Of a stretch of DNA of 64,000 nt, positions 42,495-49,789 are shown piece after piece. This stretch comes from DASUSH01 sp036375215 (GTDB lineage Bacteria > Actinomycetota > Thermoleophilia > Solirubrobacterales > 70-9). Numbering within the stretch: the stretch's first letter is position 1; each line of letters starts with the position of its first letter. The position numbers and the translations under genes were made by a program. The DNA is taken from the NCBI GenBank assembly GCA_036375215.1, contig DASUSH010000035.1:5037-69036 (forward strand), written 5' to 3'. Under the pieces are notes generated by a model. That model was not told the origin of the DNA, did no database searches, and saw only the letters and a list, made by a program, of their open reading frames with translations.

Positions 42495-43112
42495 ATGGCA
42501 ACCACTTCCAGGACACCCGCGCCCCCCGACCGCAACGCGACCGCCGAGGCGTTCCTCGACGCCGCCGAGCGCCTTCTGGTCGAAGACGGGTACGCGGGGG
42601 TGACGACGCGCCGGCTCGCCGCCGAGGCGGATGCCAACCAGGGCCTCGTCCACTACTACTTCGGCTCGATCGACGGGCTCCTCGCCCAGGTGGTGGAGCG
42701 ATTCACCGATCGCCTCGTCGAGCGCCAGCGCGAGATGTACGGGTCGGACGTGCCCTTCATCGAGAAGTGGCGCACGGCCTGGCGCTTCCAGCGGGAGGAC
42801 CTCGAGGCCGGCTACTCCAAGGTCTGGATGGAGCTGCAGGCGCTCTCCTGGAACCGGCCGAACCTGAAGCCCACCGTAGAGCGCGTCAACGCCGAGTGGC
42901 GCGACGTGCTGCGCCAGGCGTTCGAGCGGGCGGCGAAGGAATACGGGCTCGCGCCCGAGCAGTTCCCGGTCGAGGCGCTCGTCGCGCTGATGATGACCTT
43001 CGGCCAGGGCTACGCGATCGAGCGACTCGAGGGCATCGATTCGGGGCACGCGGCCCTGCTCGACTGGGTCGACGGCTGGCTGGAGGACCTGGAATCAAGG
43101 AGGAAGCGATGA
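42495..43112 (+). CDS. TetR-family transcriptional regulator
   Basis: 205 residues. N-terminal helix-turn-helix about 15-62: AAERLLVEDGYAGVTTRRLAAEADANQGLVHYYFGS, the classic TetR DNA-binding domain. The rest is an all-helical ligand and dimer domain with Trp-rich WRTAWRFQ. The next gene starts in an ATGA overlap, so it most likely controls the hydrolase-glycosyltransferase fusion and itself, probably through a site near 42444-42494, where a hyphenated GTTAGTC...GACTAAC dyad is visible (42459-42465 and 42483-42489). Confidence 0.9.
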   Translation: MATTSRTPAPPDRNATAEAFLDAAERLLVEDGYAGVTTRRLAAEADANQGLVHYYFGSIDGLLAQVVERFTDRLVERQREMYGSDVPFIEKWRTAWRFQREDLEAGYSKVWMELQALSWNRPNLKPTVERVNAEWRDVLRQAFERAAKEYGLAPEQFPVEALVALMMTFGQGYAIERLEGIDSGHAALLDWVDGWLEDLESRRKR

Positions 43113-45289
43113 GCACGATCGAGGCAACCGTGGAACGCCCTGCCCCTCCGGCGAACGAGCAGAGCCGCGCCCGCTATCCGGACGAGGACGGCTTCATCGA
43201 GCGCGACGGCGTCCGCGTGTTCTGGGAGTCCTACGGAGAGGGGGAGCAGACGATCGTCTTCCTGCCGACGTGGACGCTCATCCACTCGCGCCACTGGAAG
43301 GCGCAGATCCCGTACTTCGCCCGCCACTTCCGGGTCGTCACCTTCGATCCCCGCGGAAACGGCCGCTCCGATCGGCCGACCGACCCCGCCGCCTACACGG
43401 AGGCCGAGTTCGCGCAGGACGCGATCGATGTGATGGACGCCTGCGGCGTCGACCGAGCCGTGTGCGTGGGCCTCTCGACGGGAGCCCAACGTGGCGTCCT
43501 GATGGCCGCCGAGAACCCCGACCGGGTGGCGGGCCTGGTCGTCGTCGGCGCCCTCTTCCCGGTGACGTGGCGATCGCTGCACTGGCGCGTGCTCTCGCAT
43601 CCGCGCCTTCGTCCCTTCGGCGAGAAGCCGCCGCTCACCACCCGCGGCTACGGCAAGTTCAATCCGCACTACTGGGAGAACGGCGGCTACGCGGACTTCG
43701 TGGAGTGGTGGGCGAAGAGGATGCTGCCCGAGCCGCACTCGACGAAGCAGATCGAGGACGCGATCGCCTGGTCGCACGACACCGACGGGACGATCGTCGC
43801 GGCGAGCACCCGTGGTGGCCAGCTTGCCGTACCCGCAACGCGGCGCGACCAGACAGAGCTTGCGCGCCGCATGCGATGCCCGGTGCTGGTGATCCACGGC
43901 ACCGACGACCGCATTCAGCCCTACGCAGATGGAAAGGCGCTCGCGAACGTGACCGGCGGGCGACTGGAGACCGTCGAGGGCGCGGGCCATCTCCCCCACG
44001 CGCGCAAGCCCGTCGAGGTGAACCTGGCGATCCGCGACTTCGTCGAGGCGGCGCCGCCGCGCGACCCGACGGTGCACCGCTCCGACGGCCGCAAGCGGGC
44101 CCTCTACATCTCCTCCCCCATCGGGCTCGGCCACGCCCAGCGCGACGCCGCGATCGCGCGCGAGCTGCGCGGCCTCGTCGACGGGCTCGAGATCGACTGG
44201 CTGGCGCAGGACCCCGTGACCCGGGTGCTGGAGGCGAATGGTGAACGCATTCATCCGGCGAGCGAGCACCTCGCCAACGAGTCGCACCACATCGAGTCCG
44301 AATCCGCCGAGCACGACCTCCACTGCTTCCAGGCGATCCGGCGGATGGACGAGATCCTGATCAACAACTTCATGGTGTTCCACGACGTCGTGCGCGAGGA
44401 CCGCTACGACCTCTGGATCGGGGACGAGGCGTGGGAGCTCGACTACTACCTGCACGAGAACCCGCGAGAGAAGCGGGCGAACTATGCCTGGATGACCGAC
44501 TTCGTCGGCTGGCTGCCGATGCCCGACGGCGGCGAGCGCGAGGAGTACCTCACCGCGGACTACAACGCCGAGATGGTCGAGCACGTCGCGGGGCACCCGC
44601 AGCTCCGCGATTGCGCGATCTTCGTCGGCAACCCCGAGGACATCGTCTCGGAGCGGCTCGGGCCCGAGTTGCCGATGATCCGCGACTGGACCGAGCGGAA
44701 CTTCGACTTCGCCGGCTACGTCACGGGGTTCGACCCGCGCAGCCTCGGCGACCCCGCCGAGCTGCGGCACAAGCTCGGCTACCGCCCCGACGAGAAGGTC
44801 TGCATCGTCAGCGTCGGCGGGTCGGGCGTGGGTGAGCCCCTGCTCCGCCGCGTCATCGCCTCGTTCGGCGACGCGAAGAGGATGGTCCCTGAGCTGCGGA
44901 TGATCGTCGTCGCCGGCCCGCGGATCGACCCGGATTCACTTCCGCGACCCGATGGACTCGAGGTGGTCGCCTACGTCCACGATCTCTACCGGCATCTGGC
45001 GGCGTGCGATCTCGCGGTGGTGCAGGGCGGCCTCACCACCGCGATGGAGCTGACGGCGAGCAGGCGGCCGTTCATCTACTTCCCGCTGCGCCACCACTTC
45101 GAGCAGAACATGCACGTCGCGCACCGGCTCGACCGCTACGGCGCGGGTCGGCGGATGGACTTCGACACCGCCACGCCCGACGGCATCGCGGCGGCGATCG
45201 CGGAGGAGATCGGCCGCCGGGTCGACTACCGCGAGGTCGAGACCGACGGCGCGCGGCGCGCGGCCGAGAAGCTCGCCGAGCTGCTCTAG
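43109..45289 (+). CDS. alpha/beta-hydrolase fused to GT-B glycosyltransferase
   Basis: 726 residues, ATG with AAGGAGG a few bases upstream. Hydrolase half about 25-312: oxyanion-region PRGNGRSDRP, nucleophile GLSTG at 121-125 (Ser123), acid in HGTDDRIQP (Asp266 or 267) and His294 in GAGHLPH. Short linker, then about 330-726 a GT-B glycosyltransferase of the MurG/UGT kind: SSPIGLGHAQRDAAIAREL, SVGGSGVGEPLLRR and VVQGGLTTAMELTASRRPFI, with HHFEQNMHVA as donor loop. No signal peptide. One chain thus can hydrolyse an ester or similar bond and transfer a sugar. It is in operon with TetR, which suggests inducible detoxification or tailoring of a small molecule (inferred). Confidence 0.88.
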   Translation: MSTIEATVERPAPPANEQSRARYPDEDGFIERDGVRVFWESYGEGEQTIVFLPTWTLIHSRHWKAQIPYFARHFRVVTFDPRGNGRSDRPTDPAAYTEAEFAQDAIDVMDACGVDRAVCVGLSTGAQRGVLMAAENPDRVAGLVVVGALFPVTWRSLHWRVLSHPRLRPFGEKPPLTTRGYGKFNPHYWENGGYADFVEWWAKRMLPEPHSTKQIEDAIAWSHDTDGTIVAASTRGGQLAVPATRRDQTELARRMRCPVLVIHGTDDRIQPYADGKALANVTGGRLETVEGAGHLPHARKPVEVNLAIRDFVEAAPPRDPTVHRSDGRKRALYISSPIGLGHAQRDAAIARELRGLVDGLEIDWLAQDPVTRVLEANGERIHPASEHLANESHHIESESAEHDLHCFQAIRRMDEILINNFMVFHDVVREDRYDLWIGDEAWELDYYLHENPREKRANYAWMTDFVGWLPMPDGGEREEYLTADYNAEMVEHVAGHPQLRDCAIFVGNPEDIVSERLGPELPMIRDWTERNFDFAGYVTGFDPRSLGDPAELRHKLGYRPDEKVCIVSVGGSGVGEPLLRRVIASFGDAKRMVPELRMIVVAGPRIDPDSLPRPDGLEVVAYVHDLYRHLAACDLAVVQGGLTTAMELTASRRPFIYFPLRHHFEQNMHVAHRLDRYGAGRRMDFDTATPDGIAAAIAEEIGRRVDYREVETDGARRAAEKLAELL

Positions 45290-45300
45290 CGGGGCCAACC

Positions 45301-45328
45301 GGGTCCGGGGTCGTCGCCGGGCCCCTTT
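45301..45328. terminator. hairpin between convergent genes
   Basis: GGGTCCGG / CCGGGCCC stem (one G-T wobble), 8-nt loop, followed by CTTTG. It lies in the 43-nt gap between two convergent genes and could serve both directions. Confidence 0.5.
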
Positions 45329-45332
45329 GCGG

Positions 45333-46655
45333 CTACTCCGCCAGCGTCTGCAGCTCGGCCTCCCGCAGGCGGCCGTCGGGGAAGCGCAGGTGAGCGTCGT
45401 CGCCGAGGCAGACGACGGTCTCGGGCTCGTCGCCGAGCGCGATCGAGGCGATCAGCGTCGCGGCGATGCGATGAACGTCGCGGATCAGGCCGAGCGCGAG
45501 GAGGGAGCGGGTCTCGTTCGCCACGTCGCCGTCCCCGACGCGCAGGACGACGCGGACGTCCTTCTCGATGCCCGTGGCGGTCATCGCGACGGAGATGTTC
45601 TCGAGATCGTTCGAGGTCACCGCGGCGACCGCCCGCGCCCGGTGAAGCGACAGGCGTCGCAGAAGCGAACGGTCCGAGCCGCGCCCGATCACGAGGGGGA
45701 GGCTCAACTCGCGCGCGAGGCCGATGTTCCGGTTCTCCTCGTCGTTCTCGACCGCGACCACGGGCACCCCGCAGCTGCGCAGCAGGAGACTGAGCCGCAT
45801 CCCGACCTGGCCGAGCCCGACCACCACGACGTGATCGCGGCGCGGGACCGAGCGCCTTCCGACCAACCCCGTGAGACGGCGGTCGACCACGCGATTGACG
45901 AGCCCCGCGGTGAAGCTCGCGGCGAAGACGAGAGCCACCAGCATCGTCAGCGAGGTGAACAGCTTGTACCAGCCCGGACCGTCGTCGACCTCGAGGTTGG
46001 GATCGACGGTGACCAGCGTCTTGGCTGAGCCGTACGTCGCGTCGACGATCGAGTTGTCGAGGACGATGACCGCCGTGATCGTTTCGATCAGGAAGATCGC
46101 AACCAGGCCGATCGCGCCGTAGAGGAGCAGCCCGGCACTCTTGTCGTAGGGGGTGAACAGCGCCCGCGCCAGCGCCTGGATGCGGTGCGCTTTGAGCTGG
46201 GGAACCGGCTCCTCGGAGAGCTCGCCGTCCTCGTCCACCAACAGGACCGGGCGCTCGTCCTCGACGCTGACCGCGGTCGCCCGTTCGTCGATACAGGGTC
46301 CCGCGAGTGAAGGCGCGACGACGTCGGCGAGCGAGGTCACATGCGTGTTCGGCACCTCGCCGGCGACCTGCTCGGCCATCGTCTCGTCGAAGATCGTGAG
46401 GAGAAGCGGCACTTCCTCGGAAACCGAGCGGACGATCAGCGCGATCCGCAGGACGAAGGCGTCTTCTCGAGCAACCACCGCGACCGAGTCGGCAACGTCG
46501 CCATCGAGCGCGTTGCGCACCTCGTCCTCGTCGGGGCGGGACAATCGCTCGACCGCAGCCCCGCTTGACTCGAGCGCCGCCGCGACCTCGTCGGTGAGAT
46601 CTCCCTCACCGATCAGGACGACGGTCCGGCCGGATCCATCCTCCGCCGCGCTCAC
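45333..46655 (-). CDS. two-RCK-domain membrane protein, channel-like but without a GYG filter
   Basis: 440 residues. Residues about 8-115 form a degenerate Rossmann/RCK domain (VVLIGEGDLTDEVAAAL). A membrane block of about 175-275 has two strong helices (LLLYGAIGLVAIFLIETITAVIV and LTMLVALVFAASFTAGLVN) with an intervening segment TYGSAKTLVTVDP where a pore loop would be. Residues 285-440 are a full TrkA-N/RCK (VVVVGLGQVGMRLSLLLRS). The TVGYG potassium filter is absent. In overall order it recalls CASTOR/POLLUX-like channels. GTG 46655 lies 7 nt after TACATT. Role: ion homeostasis, ion unknown. Confidence 0.72.
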   Translation of the reverse strand: MSAAEDGSGRTVVLIGEGDLTDEVAAALESSGAAVERLSRPDEDEVRNALDGDVADSVAVVAREDAFVLRIALIVRSVSEEVPLLLTIFDETMAEQVAGEVPNTHVTSLADVVAPSLAGPCIDERATAVSVEDERPVLLVDEDGELSEEPVPQLKAHRIQALARALFTPYDKSAGLLLYGAIGLVAIFLIETITAVIVLDNSIVDATYGSAKTLVTVDPNLEVDDGPGWYKLFTSLTMLVALVFAASFTAGLVNRVVDRRLTGLVGRRSVPRRDHVVVVGLGQVGMRLSLLLRSCGVPVVAVENDEENRNIGLARELSLPLVIGRGSDRSLLRRLSLHRARAVAAVTSNDLENISVAMTATGIEKDVRVVLRVGDGDVANETRSLLALGLIRDVHRIAATLIASIALGDEPETVVCLGDDAHLRFPDGRLREAELQTLAE

Positions 46656-46662
46656 GGAAGGA

Positions 46663-46668
46663 AATGTA
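46663..46668 (-). promoter_or_regulatory. -10 box of two-RCK protein gene
   Basis: TACATT on the minus strand, 7 nt before the GTG at 46655; GGAAGG lies on the wrong strand for ribosome binding, so leaderless translation is likely. Confidence 0.5.
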
Positions 46669-46778
46669 GGGGCGAGCTCCGCGGGGCGACCCACCGACGC
46701 GACGATCGGCCTCTCCGCCGGAGGTGGTTGGCGGTCCGCGCTTCCGTCGAAAGCCGCGATTTAGAGCCGACCAGCGCA

Positions 46779-46784
46779 TACGCT
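46779..46784 (+). promoter_or_regulatory. -10 box of SDR gene
   Basis: TACGCT, 9 nt before the ATG at 46794; leaderless-type. Confidence 0.5.
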
Positions 46785-46793
46785 GGTCTGCCG

Positions 46794-47579
46794 ATGCCGG
46801 CACCTCCTGACCCGACCCAGCGGTTCCGCCTCGACGGGCGGACGGTGGTGGTCACCGGCGCCTCTTCCGGACTCGGATCGCGCTTCGCGCGAGTCGTCGC
46901 CGCCGCCGGCGCGACGCCGGTGATCGGAGCCCGGCGCCGCGGGCGGCTCGAGGCCCTCGCGGGAGAGCTGCGGTCCGCGGGCGCCGACGCCGTCGCGGTG
47001 GAGTGCGATGTCACGGCCGACGCCGACGTCGAGCGGCTGATCGAAGCGGCGCTCGCGGCGACGGGCCGGCTCGACGTGCTCGTCAACGCCGCCGGGATCG
47101 CGCCGCCCGAGGACGAGGAGATCGAGTCACCCGATCTATTCCGCCGCGTGCTGGCGGTGAACACCGCCGGCCTCTACTCCTGTGCGCGCGCGGCGGCCGG
47201 CGTGATGCTCGAGCGCGGCGGAGGCTCGATCGTCAACGTCGCGTCGATCAGCGGCCTCGTCGCCGGAGACGGGCCCGACACGCCCTCGTACGCGGCCTCG
47301 AAGGGGGCGGTGGTCAACCTCACGCGCGAGCTCGCCGTGCGGTGGGCTCCCCGCAACCTCCGCGTCAACGCGCTCGCGCCGGGATGGTTCCCCTCGGAGA
47401 TGACCGCCGAAACGCTGTCGAGCGCAGCGGGGCGACGGTTCGTCGAGGAGCGCACGCCGATCGGCCGCGCCGGTGGCGAGGACGAGCTCGACGGAGCACT
47501 CCTCTTCCTCGCGTCCGACGCATCGAGCTACGTCACCGGGCACACGCTCGTCGTCGACGGCGGCTGGACCGCGCGCTGA
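46794..47579 (+). CDS. short-chain dehydrogenase/reductase
   Basis: 261 residues, classical SDR. Cofactor motif TGASSGLG at about 20-27, NAAG at about 98-101, catalytic Ser in VASISG, and YAASK (Tyr and Lys) near residues 165-169, then the C-terminal GHTLVVDGGW. The Arg after the Gly-rich loop (ARRRGR) favours NADP. Substrate unknown; the family reduces ketones or oxidises alcohols. ATG chosen from the promoter spacing and the family N-terminus FRLDGRTVVVTG. Not coupled to the next gene, which has its own promoter. Confidence 0.92.
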   Translation: MPAPPDPTQRFRLDGRTVVVTGASSGLGSRFARVVAAAGATPVIGARRRGRLEALAGELRSAGADAVAVECDVTADADVERLIEAALAATGRLDVLVNAAGIAPPEDEEIESPDLFRRVLAVNTAGLYSCARAAAGVMLERGGGSIVNVASISGLVAGDGPDTPSYAASKGAVVNLTRELAVRWAPRNLRVNALAPGWFPSEMTAETLSSAAGRRFVEERTPIGRAGGEDELDGALLFLASDASSYVTGHTLVVDGGWTAR

Positions 47580-47595
47580 TCTTCGTCGGCGGCGC

Positions 47596-47624
47596 TTGAC
47601 AGCCACCGTCCGCGGTGAGATCGT
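47596..47624 (+). promoter_or_regulatory. sigma-70-type promoter of methyltransferase gene
   Basis: TTGACA (47596-47601), 17-nt spacer, GATCGT (47619-47624). Perfect -35 with optimal spacing; -10 keeps A2 and T6. Leader of about 65 nt ends with an AAAGGGGA ribosome-binding site. Confidence 0.6.
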
Positions 47625-47697
47625 CGCCGCAAACACGAACCGGCGCTTCGGGGACGAGGGTCCCCCGAGCAGGGGTGCCGCGGGGAAAGGGGAATCG

Positions 47698-48771
47698 ATG
47701 GAGGTTGCAGCGACTCCGGTGGACGAGGAGCGGCTCGAGCAGTTCCTCGGACAGGCGGTCACCGACATGGGAGCGGCGATGAACGGCGTGCTCGTCATGA
47801 TCGGCGGCGAATTGGGGCTGTGGAAGGCGCTCGGCGAGAGCGTGCCGATGACTGCTGCGGACATCGCGGCGGCGACGGGCGTGTCCGAGCGCTACGTGCG
47901 CGAGTGGGCATCCGCCCAGGCCGCGAGCGGGTATCTCGAGTACGACGAGGCGGCCGAGACCTTCCGGCTCCCCCCGGAACAGGCGCTCGCCTTCGCCGAC
48001 GAGGACAGCCCCGTGTTCATGCTCGGCGGCTACCACGTGATCAGCTCGGCCTTCAAGGACCGCGCCAAGATCGCGGAGCGCTTCCGCGCTGGCGAGGGCT
48101 TCGGCTGGCACGAGCACGACCCCGACCTGTTCGTCGGCACGGAGCAGTTCTTCCGGCCCGGCTATCGCGCCCACCTGGTCGCGGAATGGATCCCGGCGCT
48201 CGAGGGCGTGGAGGAGAAGCTCCGGGCGGGCGCGAAGGTGGCCGACATCGGTTGCGGGCACGGCGTCTCGACGGTGCTGATGGCGAAGGCGTACCCGGAG
48301 TCGGAGGTCTGCGGATTCGACTACCACGACGCCTCGATCGAGCGCGCGAGCGAGCTGGCCCGGTCGGAGGGGGTCGACGGAAACGCCCGCTTCGAGGTCG
48401 CTTCGGCGAAGGACTATCCGGGCGACGGCTACGACCTCGTCTGCTTCTTCGACTGCCTCCACGACATGGGTGACCCCGTCGGCGCGATGCGCCACGTGCG
48501 CGAGGGCCTCGATGACGACGGAACGGTGATGCTCGTCGAGCCGTACGCCAACGACTCCCTCACCGACAACCTCAACCCGGTCGGGCGGATCTACTACGCC
48601 GCCTCCACGTTGATCTGCACGCCGTCCTCGCTCGATCAGGAGGTCGGGCTCGGGCTGGGGGCCCAGGCCGGAGAGGAGCGGCTGCGCGAGGTCGCCGAGG
48701 AGGCCGGCTTCACGCGGTTCCGCCGGGCGACGGAGACGCCGTTCAACCTGGTGCTGGAAGCGAAGCCCTGA
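47698..48771 (+). CDS. winged-helix plus SAM-dependent methyltransferase (Rv2258c-like)
   Basis: 357 residues, ATG with AAAGGGGA about 6 nt upstream. N-terminal dimerisation and winged-helix region about 15-100 (LGLWKALGESVPMTAADIAAATGVSERYVREW), then a class I methyltransferase with motif I VADIGCGHG, acidic GFDYHDASIERA and VCFFDCLHDMGDP. This layout matches the mycobacterial Rv2258c group and plant-type O-methyltransferases, which use the winged helix to build the active site rather than to bind DNA. Substrate unknown, probably a small aromatic or lipid hydroxyl. Confidence 0.88.
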   Translation: MEVAATPVDEERLEQFLGQAVTDMGAAMNGVLVMIGGELGLWKALGESVPMTAADIAAATGVSERYVREWASAQAASGYLEYDEAAETFRLPPEQALAFADEDSPVFMLGGYHVISSAFKDRAKIAERFRAGEGFGWHEHDPDLFVGTEQFFRPGYRAHLVAEWIPALEGVEEKLRAGAKVADIGCGHGVSTVLMAKAYPESEVCGFDYHDASIERASELARSEGVDGNARFEVASAKDYPGDGYDLVCFFDCLHDMGDPVGAMRHVREGLDDDGTVMLVEPYANDSLTDNLNPVGRIYYAASTLICTPSSLDQEVGLGLGAQAGEERLREVAEEAGFTRFRRATETPFNLVLEAKP

Positions 48772-48815
48772 GCGGAGGCGAGCGCCGAACCGGCGCACAC
48801 GCGCCGGGCGGTTGC

Positions 48816-48821
48816 TAGGTT
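48816..48821 (+). promoter_or_regulatory. -10 box of serine protease gene
   Basis: TAGGTT, 11 nt before the ATG at 48833. The longest spacing of the series; the leader would be only about 4 nt. Confidence 0.4.
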
Positions 48822-48832
48822 GCCGGCCGGGG

Positions 48833-49777
48833 ATGTCTCGGCTGGTCACGTTCGTCAGCACGCTTGCGCTTGCGCTCACCGTGAGCGCGCCCGCGCATGC
48901 GGTCGTCGGGGGCAACGACGCCGAGCCGGGCGAGTACCCCTACGTCGCGCACATCCTCATCGACCGCTCCTTCCAGTGCACCGGGACCCTGGTGACCCCG
49001 CGGCACGTGATCACCGCGGCGCACTGCTCCTCCCTCGCCCCCGGAGGCATCGCCAACGTGCCGATCGGCCAGCCCGGGCAGCTGATCGAGCTCAGCATCG
49101 GGGCGCACAAGACGCCGGCTGCGAGCCTGCTCGGCGGCTATGAGTCCGACGGCGAGCAGCACGTGGCGAGCGCGGTCCACGTCAACCCCGGTTGGGCCGG
49201 CCTCGGGAGCGTCGGCCACGACGCCGCGATCGTCGAGCTCGACACGCCTTCGGCCAAGCAGCCGGTGAAGGTCGCGTCGGCCGCCGAGCGGTCCCTCTGG
49301 GCGGCCGGGACCATGGCGACGATCGCGGGCTTCGGGGTGACCGAGGCCGACGGCGATCAGCCCGATGTCCTTCAGGAGGCTCGCGTCCCGATCGTCGCCG
49401 ACAAGGATGCGGCCGAGGCTTACCCGTACCTCGTCGACGGCGTCGACCCCGTGTTCGGCGGCTTCGAGAACAAGACGCAGGTCGCGGCCGGGTTCCCGAA
49501 CGGCGGGGTGGACACCTGCCAGGGCGATTCCGGGGGGCCGCTCCTCGTGCCCGCCGGCACCGCCATGCGCCTCGTCGGCGACACGAGCTACGGCGCGGGC
49601 TGCGCCGAGCCCGGGTTCCCCGGCGTCTACGGCCGGCTCGCCGACACCACCCTGCGCGAGTGGGTCGCCTCGATCGCCCCGAACGCGGTCGCGACCGGCT
49701 CGGCTGCGCGCAAGGGCACCGCGAAGAAGCGGTCGAGGCCGAAGCGCGCCTCCTCCCCGGCGCGCGCGTACCGGTAG
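48833..49777 (+). CDS. secreted trypsin-like serine protease (S1A) without evident propeptide
   Basis: 314 residues. Signal peptide 1-23 ending AHA, directly followed by VVGG (24-27), the N-terminus that a mature trypsin inserts to become active. Catalytic His64 in TAAHC, Asp130 in GHDAAIVEL and Ser233 in GDSGGP; Asp227 at the S1-pocket position predicts cleavage after Arg/Lys. Cys pairs flank the active site (CTGT...AAHC, TCQG...GCAE). The last 35 residues are a Lys/Arg-rich tail that the enzyme itself might trim. Own promoter; convergent with the large secreted protein gene. Confidence 0.92.
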   Translation: MSRLVTFVSTLALALTVSAPAHAVVGGNDAEPGEYPYVAHILIDRSFQCTGTLVTPRHVITAAHCSSLAPGGIANVPIGQPGQLIELSIGAHKTPAASLLGGYESDGEQHVASAVHVNPGWAGLGSVGHDAAIVELDTPSAKQPVKVASAAERSLWAAGTMATIAGFGVTEADGDQPDVLQEARVPIVADKDAAEAYPYLVDGVDPVFGGFENKTQVAAGFPNGGVDTCQGDSGGPLLVPAGTAMRLVGDTSYGAGCAEPGFPGVYGRLADTTLREWVASIAPNAVATGSAARKGTAKKRSRPKRASSPARAYR

Positions 49778-49789
49778 CGACCGGACGCC

